This document shows, piece by piece, positions 55,536 through 64,000 of a stretch of 64,000 bases of DNA. The DNA lies in NCBI GenBank assembly GCA_928212115.1, contig CAKMRJ010005523.1, positions 103,588,726 through 103,652,725 of the forward strand, written 5' to 3'. The stretch is from Lactuca virosa (lineage: Eukaryota > Streptophyta > Magnoliopsida > Asterales > Asteraceae). The translations under genes were made by a program, and so were the position numbers. Under the pieces are notes generated by a model, which ran no database searches, was not told the DNA's origin, and was given only the letters and a program-made list of their open reading frames with translations. Each line of letters starts with the position of its first letter. Position 1 is the stretch's first letter.

Positions 55536-56842
55536 ATGGCACCGAGACGCGAAGTCCATAATGTCCAAGGAGGAGTCGCTAATTTGCACCCGTTTTACGT
55601 GTTTCCGACCAATTTATCGAGGGACGTGCTCACACGATACAACAACCGATTGGGTTGGCTACACAATCGAGAATTCGCTGTTGCTCCAACAGTTAATTGG
55701 CAAAAAGTACGGGAAGTTGGACTTGTTGAAAAGCTAAACCCATTTCTTACCAAAACCTTTATGGGAAACATGTATTCGTTTACATGCAAGGGATGGAATA
55801 ATTTATTCGCCATCCAAGAAAAAGTTTACAAGGAGTTGTGTGTTGAGTTCTTTTCTATTGTGGTGTTTCAAGAGAATTTCCAAGACCCTAACTTCCCACA
55901 AGCATTGATCTTTCGTTTGGGTAGGCAATATAGGGAGTGCAACTTGGTAGAATTTTCATGGAGGATGGGTTTATACGAGACCCACGAGTCCATGACCCCC
56001 GCGTTTACTATGTTCGTATGGGAGGTTGTCCGTATTTATTCTGAGGGAATGTCGGGACACGAATTTTGGAGCCATATTGCTTTTGGTGTTTTCAACTCCG
56101 GTGTGTCATCGGAAAGCAACATCAAATCACCTATCCACCGTTTGCTTCACAGACTTATCACCTTTTCCATCCACCACAAAAGACACGGAGACAAGGTCAC
56201 AAAGTTTAATTTATTTTTCTTATGGACCATTCTACAGCCGGGGGTGTGTTGCAATATCCCATACTTCTTGGCTTGTTACTTGGCAGAATATGCAATGTGC
56301 TCCCGACCCGGGAGCCTAATTTGTGGTGGTCATTTTATCACCCGACTGGCCAAATCTTATGGTGTGATCATCCCGGCCATTACAAGGACACTCACTTGTA
56401 AGGCAGGGAATGAGTTTTCTTTGAGCTACCTTGAGACAACGAGGGTGGTGGCCAATTATGGGTCACATTGGGGCATAGTAAACAGTGATGATGAAGATGT
56501 TGAACACCAACACGAGCAACCCGAACAACAGCCAAGGCCCAAGAGACTGAACGTGAGAGCCCGGGGAGATATAGGAAGGGCGCAGCAAGCCACACAACAA
56601 TATGAGGGAGGCATACCCACCGACCCTTCCAAAGTCGGGTGGGTTCTTATTTGGATAATATACGCGGTGGGGTGACTTATAACACCCAAATTGTTGAAGC
56701 CATGTTCTCTCATATTAATGTGGTGAGACCACCCATCGTGCCACCTCAATGCCCTTATATCCCAAAATGGGAAGAGTTATGGATGCCGCAAAGAGACGGG
56801 GCCGGGACGAGCGGAGCGCAGGAAGATGAGGATGATGATTGA
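55536..56842 (+). pseudogene. Athila-type ORF1 protein
   Basis: A long frame from MAPRREVHNVQG (55536; the frame is open further upstream, but that part is low-complexity) to 56675. A one-base shift near 56640 moves the C-terminus to the frame ending TGA at 56840-56842, with an Asp/Glu tail. Total is about 435 residues. It resembles the ATHILA ORF-1 family (PF03078 type), an extra ORF found in Athila-lineage elements whose role is unknown. I see no signal peptide and no convincing membrane span, so I do not call it an envelope. Apart from the single shift it is well preserved. Confidence 0.75.
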
Positions 56843-58098
56843 TTTTTAGTTTATTTTAGTTCTCTCTTTATATTTTGTTTGTTTGTTTTTGGTGTGTTTT
56901 GGATTGTAAAACTCTTGAAGTTATTATGTTTCTTTTTACTTCCTTTGGTATTATTTTCATATTTGCTAGGAATCGCGGGAAAGGAATGTTGAGAAATAAG
57001 TCCGTATACGTTTGGCCGAGAGTTTAAAGTCGAGAGTTGAGACCCACAATTTATAATAAATGTGGGGTGAGTCAAGAGAGAAGATAGAGTTAGAGAAAGA
57101 GTAAAAAATAATGAATTCAGAAGAGTCCTAATATATTAAGACATTGAGTTTGAATGCACACATTAAGAGAAGGATTGGCAGAATGGTTTTCTGACTACCC
57201 AATTCTCAGGTCGTGAACACTCACTATTCACGTCGTGAGTCAAGTTCTTAATTATTTCAAGAATACGCGTAATCGCGACCTCATGCCGTGAGATTTCCCG
57301 TGTCACATCGTGAATCAGTATTTTTCACAAAAATAGAAGATCATTGATACATATAATTCCATGGGTCACCATAATTCTTCTTGGAATTATTATGAAGCTA
57401 ATTATGGCTCATTTTTTTCAACCGTGCAATGTGGCGTTTTCTTTCACACGTTGTTCTTTACGCTTTGGAGATATGCATCACATTTGTTGAAGATTGAAGT
57501 TTCGATTCTATATTTTGTCGGCATATTTGCATATCTCACGTGTTCAAGATCCAAGTTCCTTACAAAAAGAGTCCTTATTCAAGATGCACAATTTATCTAC
57601 ACATTTGGAGTTCGATCACGCCACTACTATCCCAGAGGAGTCTGTTCCTTTTTCTCCCTCTTATTGCTTTTATATTATTTTATGCATACAATGAGGGCAT
57701 TGTATGTAATAAGTGTGGGGTAGGGGTAGAAAAAGTAAATTGCTAGAAAATTTTAAAATTTTAGGAATAGATTTGAAATAATAATCTAAAAATTGAATCT
57801 AGTGATAATTAAAAACTTAAGTTGCTAGTATTATATGGGATGATCCAATGAGAGCTCAAATGTTTAACTGAGCCAATATATGTTGTAGTATATTTGTGGC
57901 TTCCCATTTCCTAGGAAAAGCCATGAGATATGAAAGGTAATCTGGTAGTTTATATGACATAATAAGTTATGCAGCCTGTACCTGAAATCCATCCAGGAGA
58001 GCTTATTTAGTCATTGCACTTAGACTAATGCCTTTAACCAATAAGGGTTGAAGTTAAGCGCCCCTGCTTAAGCATGTATGTTTTGAGCGAAAAAAGTG

Positions 58099-58170
<72 letters not shown>

Positions 58171-58374
58171 AAGAGAGAGAGAAATTACCAAAAAGTTGGA
58201 GAATTTTTTGAGCTATCAAAGTATGAAGATCAAAAGATCAAAATTTCTGAAGAAATTCAAAAAATTGAAGATATAAAAGATCAAACACAGAAGGTGATGA
58301 ATTCAAAGAAATCAAAGATCAAATATCAAATAAGCGAAGGAGGCGATATGGTTGAAAAACTTCATGGGAGACCT
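56843..58374 (+). other. Athila-like 3' non-coding region
   Basis: No gene. Palindromes are at 57227-57239 (TTCACG-T-CGTGAG) and 57280-57292 (CTCATG-C-CGTGAG). A (TA)n tract is at 58103-58170, followed by A/G-rich sequence. No LTR of this element is recognised on the right. Confidence 0.6.
58103..58170. repeat. (TA)n microsatellite
   Basis: About 33 TA units with one phase break. Confidence 0.95.
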
Positions 58375-58653
58375 TGGAGTAATTACATCCATAAAGGAGC
58401 CTGTGGAGATTTCTGCCATAATGAAGGGGCGGTTGCCTTAACCAAGGAACCAAGAGATCATGATAGATCCAGGCATATCGACCGAAAGTACCACTTCATA
58501 AGATATCAAGTAGAAGAAGGACACCTCGTGGTGAAGAGGATATTGTCAAAGGACAACCCAGTAGATCCCCTTACAAAGGGACTGACTAGGGTTAAGCACT
58601 TGCAGCATGCAAGAGGCATTGGGCTAACAGACAATATTAGTTTTAGTGATTAG
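58375..58653 (+). pseudogene. E6 RNase H remnant
   Basis: Copia RNase H C-terminal motifs: NEGAVALTKEPRDHDRSRHID, KYHFIRYQVEEGHLV and DNPVDPLTKGL. A frameshift lies just before NEGAVAL, and the residue expected to be the catalytic Asp before it is His. It shows that members of this LTR family did carry pol in the normal copia order. Confidence 0.85.
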
Positions 58654-59463
58654 ATAAACCGAAACTTGTAATAGCTAAATTGTAATTGACATTTGATGAT
58701 TGAATAAAAGGAGTTTTATTTATAAGTAAAGTTATTGTCTTGTGTCTATCATTTACTATTGTTTCACTTTTCATGTTTTGACTTCCAGAATAATAAGATT
58801 CATTCAAACTATCCATAGTTGATCATACGTTGGAAGTAAGTATGAAAGAAGAATGTCATGAGTTGGCTTGTAGATTGTCTAAGGTATTAGGCATAGCACG
58901 AAAACGGGTCTTGGATTACTTCATGGAATTTATCATGAGTGATTGTGAGACGATAATATCATATAGTCTTCAAACCAAGATATATGAGTTTTTTACTACG
59001 ATTTGATTGTGCATTGATGGCACGAAAACGCATCAGTAACTTGATGTTATAAAACATGTCGTTGTGCATGATTTGATGAGTAGTTAGTACAAGCATATAA
59101 TGTCGAAGTTTATCTGTTCCCTTTTATCCTAAGAGGATTAAAAGCGATATATTGGGCCCTTCGATGATTCTATTTTGACTTATGTGCCGGGCCCGGTCTG
59201 AACTAAATTGATGTGTTCAGTTATGTTCTATGTCAGACAAATCGGAAATTGGGTAACAAACTGCTGGACAATAAGCATGCCGTTGTTCCATGTATTTGTC
59301 CGGCTGATATATTGAGAACAGAGGAGTATATGATCCCTTATCTAAAGGATGCATCACTGACTGGGTTAGAGTTGACAGCGGCTTTTGAAAGCTTACGATT
59401 GCTAAGTCGGATCCTGAAGTTACATTGGCAGCTATTGTTATTAGACTTATCCAAGTGGGAGAC

Positions 59464-60240
59464 TGTTGGATTTGGTGTATAAGCACATAACTATAACTGG
59501 GATGTACTTAACCCGATTGTAGCATGCTCCTTTTGGGTTGCCTTCATCAGTGCAATTTGATAGGATGGACTTTTGAGAATAAGGTTATTTGTGATTTATT
59601 AATATATTATTAGTATAATATATTAATTGAGAAATCATATTATTTAATTAGTACCGGTCAAGAATTAGTTTGGAATTAATTTTGTGATCAAAAGAGACTA
59701 ATTAAATATGTGGGGATTGATTGTGTAAATCAATCATTCCTATAATGTGCGCTAACGATCCATAGTTATTTAGGATGGGCTAAACCATTGAGATAATCCA
59801 TGGATAGTCCATGGACGTTAACCCATGGAGCCTAAGTATATGAAAGGTCATTAGGGTTTACAAAGTGTAACCCTAGCATTTGCCACATTATAAATACTCA
59901 CCCCTAGAGTTAAAATCGGCACCCACATACATTCTAAGAGAGTGAATTTGATTTTGTGCTAGATAACCTTTTTCTCTAAAGCCTCCTCTTGCATTTGGTG
60001 TTTGTGAACCATTATAGACATGACACTTGGGGTGCTCAAGATTTCAAAGGTCAAGAACTCTACCCTACTCAAGAGGTAAGCATCCAAACTAAGTTTATAT
60101 TGTATAGCTTCAATTGTATGCTAGGTAGCGAGAAAGCTTTGGAAAATTGAAAATGCACGTATAATTAGAGAAAACATAGATCCAAAGCATTTAGGGTTGC
60201 ATGTGGACCATAGGAGTGTTATAATTCTCAAAACCCAACA
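59464..60240 (+). repeat. 3' LTR of E6
   Basis: 777 bp, TGTTGGATTTGGTG...AAACCCAACA, with a probable TATA box (TTATAAAT) near 59888. It is the most divergent of the related LTRs in the window. Confidence 0.87.
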
Positions 60241-60934
60241 AAAGGCACCAAGGCCGACCCATTGGATTAGATATCCTGTTATGTGATAGTGTGTTATCGT
60301 GATGTAGTGATCTGTTAGATCGATATCCTGGTATATAGGATGATGTTATGCTTAGTGATTTGAAAGATCTGTCTGTTTGTCTGTTGACTGGTTATATGTA
60401 TGCGTATTTGTTATGTATATGTCGACATGTTGTGTGTGGTTGGGTTGAGGCGGACCAGTGTAGACTAAAGGCCAAGAGACCCAGGGCGTCCCGGATAAAT
60501 TGCAGGCCTAAGAGGCGTACCAATCCGGCCGAAGGCATAGAGAACGGTACAGATAGGCTGAAGGCTCGGTGAGGCGTTCCAGTCATGCTGAAGGTTCTAT
60601 GATCGTTCCAGATAGCATGTAGGTTGGTGTGGCGTTCCACTCAGGATGAAGTCTCTGTATGCATGTTGTTGTTTGTTATGTGTATGTGGTGGTACTTTGG
60701 GGGAAAACTCGTTAAGCTTTGTGCTTACAGTTTTGGTTTATGGTTTAAGGTACTTCAGAGGACCGTGACAAGGCGAAAGCATGACTATACACATCCTTGG
60801 TTTTTCAACCGATTGGATCTTGGGAGATTCTGATTTTTAAATAATGTTTTGGAAACAATGGTTTTGTAAACACTTTTATTATTAAATGAATGTTTCGAAA
60901 GTTTAAAATTTGTTGATATTTTTTGGATGTTACA
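60241..60934 (+). repeat. Gypsy LTR fragment related to 28410-29113
   Basis: Matches 28410-29113 in order and ends TGTTACA at 60928-60934. What follows is unrelated to the primer site at 29117, so this is the outer end of a 3' LTR or a solo LTR. Confidence 0.8.
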
Positions 60935-61498
60935 AATATAATAAGGGATTAGAGATTTAAAAATTATGTGTGGTATATTTCTTTATACACAGGACATTTG
61001 TATAATATATAATACATTTTTTTTCTAATAACAAAATGTTTGATAATAAGGTTTTTAGAGTTTTTGAAAGCTTTTAACATTTTTTTTGTGACACTTGAAC
61101 CTTTAGCTGTTAAAAAAACTATAAATAAAAATAAAACTTGGTCTTAGAGTACAAACTTGCAGCTTTTATTTTAGAATAAAAAATTTGTAATCTAGAAACT
61201 TGTTGAACCAACATTTAAAGAAAATGTCATGCATATTACAACAAAATTAAGAGGTTGCCTTTAAAAACTCATGTATTATCTTATATAATTTCACAAAATT
61301 GAAAAGCTTAGACATTTTTTTTCGACAAACATTACTAAACAAATAAATAAAATATAACTTTCAGCTCCAAATAAAAATTATAACTTTCAATTTTTAAAAA
61401 CTATATTTACCCAAAATGGCCAAAGACTTTTGGGTGTCACTTTCAGTTATACCACCCTCTTTGATACAAAATGTAATGACATTTGACTGATTAAAAGT
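60935..61498. other. AT-rich spacer, nothing recognised
   Basis: No ORF, LTR or repeat that I can name. It is the only stretch here that could be unique host sequence. Confidence 0.5.
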
Positions 61499-61852
61499 GT
61501 TGAATCCTTTTTGTTGAGTCTAAGGTGTTGCGTCATTGGGCCTTGTTAGTTCGGTCCATTACGTAATCTCGGTTTGGGCCTGTCCAACCGTGTTTAATGT
61601 TAGGGTTTAGTATATATATAGTGCATGCATGCATTATATCTTTAACGCTTCTAGATCTTTATTTTTTTATCAAGTATTGTAAACCCTAGCCTATCTCTAC
61701 AGTAGCAATTCACATCGAATTCTTCTGAGATAGAGCATATTAATCATTCGACACTCGTTTGATTCATTATTGCGTTCATCGTTTTCCATTCTTGTTATCG
61801 TTATTTATTTATCTGCTGAATCTATCGATCTAAAAGAATAATATTTTCATCA
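61499..61852 (+). repeat. 5' LTR of E8
   Basis: TGTTGA...ATCA, with a TATATATA box near 61611-61620 and an end at 61852 just before the primer site. The start could instead be TGTTGAG at 61512. Confidence 0.7.
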
Positions 61853-61854
61853 AT

Positions 61855-61866
61855 TGGTATCAGAGC
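61855..61866 (+). promoter_or_regulatory. Primer-binding site of E8
   Basis: TGGTATCAGAGC, two bases after the LTR; initiator tRNA-Met type. Confidence 0.9.
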
Positions 61867-62042
61867 AGGAGACTGTGTAATTTATACGCATCTCTTCTGT
61901 TGGAATAATCTTTTTAGGGTTTCCGCTTTTATCGAATCTGTAGGAGCTGCCGTCTATAAGTTGACGTTGTTTCTTGTTTTTGATAAAACCCTAACTTAGC
62001 TTTTACAAGTCTGATTCTTAGCAGATATCTAAAAAGATCATC

Positions 62043-63767
62043 ATGTCTCTTGACGATTCTCAAACCAATCCGATCAACATCGCCAACAGCATTGGATCCA
62101 CAACGAGGATTCCTATTCTTTACACTCAGGATTATGAAGTATGGACACATCACTTTGAAGACTACCTCGTCGGTTCTGAAGACAATGGCTATCTTATATG
62201 GGAAGAAATAACATTGAGTCCTTTTGTTCATTCTGGAACAAATAGAAAAATAATGACTCAAAAGGAATACAACCAACTCCTGACTGATGTGGAGAAGATT
62301 CCTCAAGACGAAAAGGAAAAGTTATTGTGCAACGTGAAAGCAATGAGAATGATAAGGTTCGCCTTGCAGTCCGACACCTTTCGTTTGGTTAGCACATGCA
62401 CCCCAGCGAAAGAGATATGGGATAGACTCAAGGAGTTATACTCGACTGATGAAGACCTGGAGCATTCCATCCAAACTCTATTGCTTTCAGAGTTCGGTGC
62501 CTTCCAACAAAAGCCGGAGGAAAAGCTCATTCAGGCTTTCGATCGTTTCAACCACTTGCTGAGTAAAATGATTAAGCATGGTATTGGAAGAGAAGTGATC
62601 GAGCAGAAGGTCACATATTTGAACGGTTTAAGACCCGAATGGATGGCTGTGGCGTCAACTATGAAGGCTCATGAACAGTTTAAATCATATTCCCTGGCGA
62701 AGATGGTGAGTATTCTCAAATCCCACGAAAGTGTTGTGACAAAAGAAGCGAAAGTAATAACTGGTATGGGATCCTTGGCCCTTCTGTCTAAGGCAAAGAA
62801 TGTGGCAGAAGATGAAGACGAATCAGAGATGTCTGAACACGATCTGAAAAATAAAGAATATGCCATGATGGTTTCCAACCTAAGAAGATTTCCTCGCAAA
62901 AAGTTTCCCATTGCCAAGAACCGAAACTGGCAGGGAAGCTACAGCTCAGAGAAAACAAAAGAGGATAACAAAAGTTGTCCTCCAAAAGAAGAAGAAAAGA
63001 AGGAGAGCAAGTTAGTAGGAGATTCCGGATATGACTGCAACTTCTGTCATGGCAAAAACCACTTTGCCAAAGACTGCATGATGAGAAAGTTGTCAGAGAA
63101 TAAGGAGGGTGAAGATGATGAAGCATATTATATACGAAAGTTGGAGGAGGTTAAGAAGAAGAAAGCAACTAACAGTTCAATGAATGCTTTGATTGTGCAG
63201 GAGAATGTCATGTATGATGAGTTCGGTGGCGTGGAAGTCTGGTCTATAGACTCAGAAGACGAGGAAGTACGTAAACCCTCGTATGGTAACGTGTTTGTGG
63301 AAAAAGAGGATAGAAGTGAGTTCGCAGGAAAATGCTTAGTGGTGACAGTTGGAGTGACACAAATGAGGGGATATACAACCGAAGGTGAGCATGAAGAGGC
63401 GAATCAGAAGGAGGACAAGTGCTTTACAGCCAAGCCAGTGAGCGAAAAGATCAAGGACTGCGATCAGTTGATCAAGAAGGTACAAACTATTCTCGAATCA
63501 CTTAATATACCTGTAACAAACTATGAAAAGGAATTAAACGATTTAAAATTTAAGTTTTCTAGTTTAAGTGGTAGCCTAATGCAAACTCGCCTCACAAATG
63601 CTAACTTAACCGATCAATTTAGCAGGGCCACGTCCAAAAGTGAGGAGCGAAGAATGTGGATCGAGAAGGAGTTAGAGTTAGTTAGGGCGAGAGATGAGCT
63701 GTTATATTTACAGCGAGACAATTTAAAGTTTTTAAAACAAAGGAATATTTTTTTGTTTAATAGCTAA
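62043..63767 (+). CDS. gag: E8 gag (start of gag-pol), apparent frameshift at the end
   Basis: 574 codons from ATG 62043. A copia gag core is at about residues 25-240 (YEVWTHHFEDYL, IWDRLKELY, LNGLRPEW), followed by a Lys-rich linker and one knuckle, Cys332-Cys335-His340-Cys345 (CX2CX4HX4C). The acidic/coiled-coil C-terminal region (about 480-570) is long for copia. The frame ends at 63767, just after a run of seven T (63746-63752). Counting one T less, it stays open to the window end (63753-64000, including CYNCESILSSDEVLNAY), so the stop is due to one extra base. I cannot tell whether that is a mutation or a sequencing error. Confidence 0.88.
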   Translation: MSLDDSQTNPINIANSIGSTTRIPILYTQDYEVWTHHFEDYLVGSEDNGYLIWEEITLSPFVHSGTNRKIMTQKEYNQLLTDVEKIPQDEKEKLLCNVKAMRMIRFALQSDTFRLVSTCTPAKEIWDRLKELYSTDEDLEHSIQTLLLSEFGAFQQKPEEKLIQAFDRFNHLLSKMIKHGIGREVIEQKVTYLNGLRPEWMAVASTMKAHEQFKSYSLAKMVSILKSHESVVTKEAKVITGMGSLALLSKAKNVAEDEDESEMSEHDLKNKEYAMMVSNLRRFPRKKFPIAKNRNWQGSYSSEKTKEDNKSCPPKEEEKKESKLVGDSGYDCNFCHGKNHFAKDCMMRKLSENKEGEDDEAYYIRKLEEVKKKKATNSSMNALIVQENVMYDEFGGVEVWSIDSEDEEVRKPSYGNVFVEKEDRSEFAGKCLVVTVGVTQMRGYTTEGEHEEANQKEDKCFTAKPVSEKIKDCDQLIKKVQTILESLNIPVTNYEKELNDLKFKFSSLSGSLMQTRLTNANLTDQFSRATSKSEERRMWIEKELELVRARDELLYLQRDNLKFLKQRNIFLFNS

Positions 63768-64000
63768 ACGTCTTTATTCTAATATTACTCAGTTGCACTT
63801 AAATTGTGATATTGGCAAAAAGGTTCACAAAATGATCTTGCCATTTCTTGAATTTAAGGAAGATGAAGTGGATGTAGATTGCTACAATTGTGAGTCAATT
63901 TTATCCTCAGATGAGGTTTTGAATGCTTACAGGATAGGTCTGGACAAAATTGAGTCCTTTATGAAGTCCAAAAACCATAAGGACATGCTTAGGAATTTTT
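63753..64000 (+). pseudogene. Continuation of E8 gag-pol in the shifted frame
   Basis: Open from the T-run to the edge of the window, encoding about 83 residues including KKVHKMILPFLEF and SSDEVLNAYRIGLDKIESF. It is the linker before protease; no pol motif is reached. Confidence 0.75.

Larger units (their letters stand above)
58375..60240 (+). mobile_element. E6: 3' end of a pol-bearing copia element
   Basis: RNase H C-terminus (to 58653), an 800-bp 3' UTR related to those of E3 and E5, purine tract (CCAAGTGGGAGAC, ending at 59463), then a 777-bp LTR. The 5' part is lost. Beyond the LTR the gypsy LTR family of 28.4 kb starts at once, so E6 inserted into a copy of it. Confidence 0.85.
61499..64000 (+). 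mobile_element. E8: Ty1/copia element, 5' part
   Basis: A short LTR (about 61499-61852), primer site, 5' UTR and a long gag frame that continues past the window. It has no similarity to the E1/E3 family. The coding sequence is the best preserved in the window. Confidence 0.85.

Noticed and set aside
55536..56842. Host gene encoding a 435-residue protein
   Set aside because: The sequence resembles the ATHILA ORF-1 family, and the flanks on both sides carry the palindromes of the Athila-like element.
57361..57723. 120-codon plus-strand frame with hydrophobic stretches
   Set aside because: Three overlapping frames are open here because of T-rich composition, no motif is present, and it lies in the non-coding 3' part of the Athila-like element.
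60935..61498. MITE or host gene fragment in the AT-rich spacer
   Set aside because: I could find no terminal inverted repeats, target duplication or reading frame.

Overview
This window is plant nuclear DNA made almost entirely of nested retroelements. I see no ordinary host gene, tRNA, rRNA or CRISPR array. The Ty1/copia and Ty3/gypsy families, their tRNA-iMet-type primer sites and motif words such as ACTCG-N-CGAGT point to an Asteraceae genome. Lettuce (Lactuca) is my best guess, from memory of its repeats and not from any search.

Layout, left to right. (1) 1-5125: minus-strand, pol-less copia element (E4), inserted at 5125/5126 into the reverse transcriptase (RT) of (2) a plus-strand chromovirus-type Ty3/gypsy element (E2, 5126-9938) with a 2.26-kb LTR. 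E2 sits inside the RT of (3) a minus-strand, pol-bearing copia element (E1, 9939-13697, continuing after 21065/26147). The E1 leader is split by (4) a complete pol-less copia element (E3, 13698-21065, TSD CCTCC). (5) A 13-N gap at 22574-22586 joins two contig ends that repeat the same ~5.1 kb (17463-22573 and 22587-27657), so this 'duplication' is almost certainly an assembly artefact. (6) 27698-30293: old gypsy LTR and interior. (7) 30294-37497: a third pol-less copia element (E5) whose 3' LTR is cut at 37497 by (8) an almost genome-length endogenous pararetrovirus (37498 to about 45600). It has the Caulimovirus gene order: movement protein, aphid-transmission factor, virion-associated protein, coat protein, polymerase, transactivator/viroplasmin, then promoter and leader. 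(9) From about 45.6 to 58.3 kb lies an Athila/Tat-like gypsy derivative (gag C-terminus plus protease, later an Athila-type ORF1, no RT), split by (10) a minus-strand gypsy element (E7, 47822-55070, TSD AAAAA). (11) 58375-60240: 3' end of a copia element (E6) with an RNase H remnant and LTR. (12) 60241-60934: another piece of the 28-kb gypsy LTR family. (13) 61499-64000: 5' LTR, primer site and gag of a fairly well preserved copia element (E8) that runs off the window.

E1 and E6 carry pol. E3, E4 and E5 do not, yet they share the leader, primer site and 3' untranslated region with them, which suggests an autonomous/non-autonomous partnership. The pararetrovirus has stops or frameshifts in every ORF and is a fossil. 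The two most unusual signals are arrays of perfect short hairpins in the copia leaders, with a compensatory stem change, and clusters of family-specific interrupted palindromes in at least five unrelated element families. In two gypsy LTRs these palindromes lie just upstream of the TATA box.
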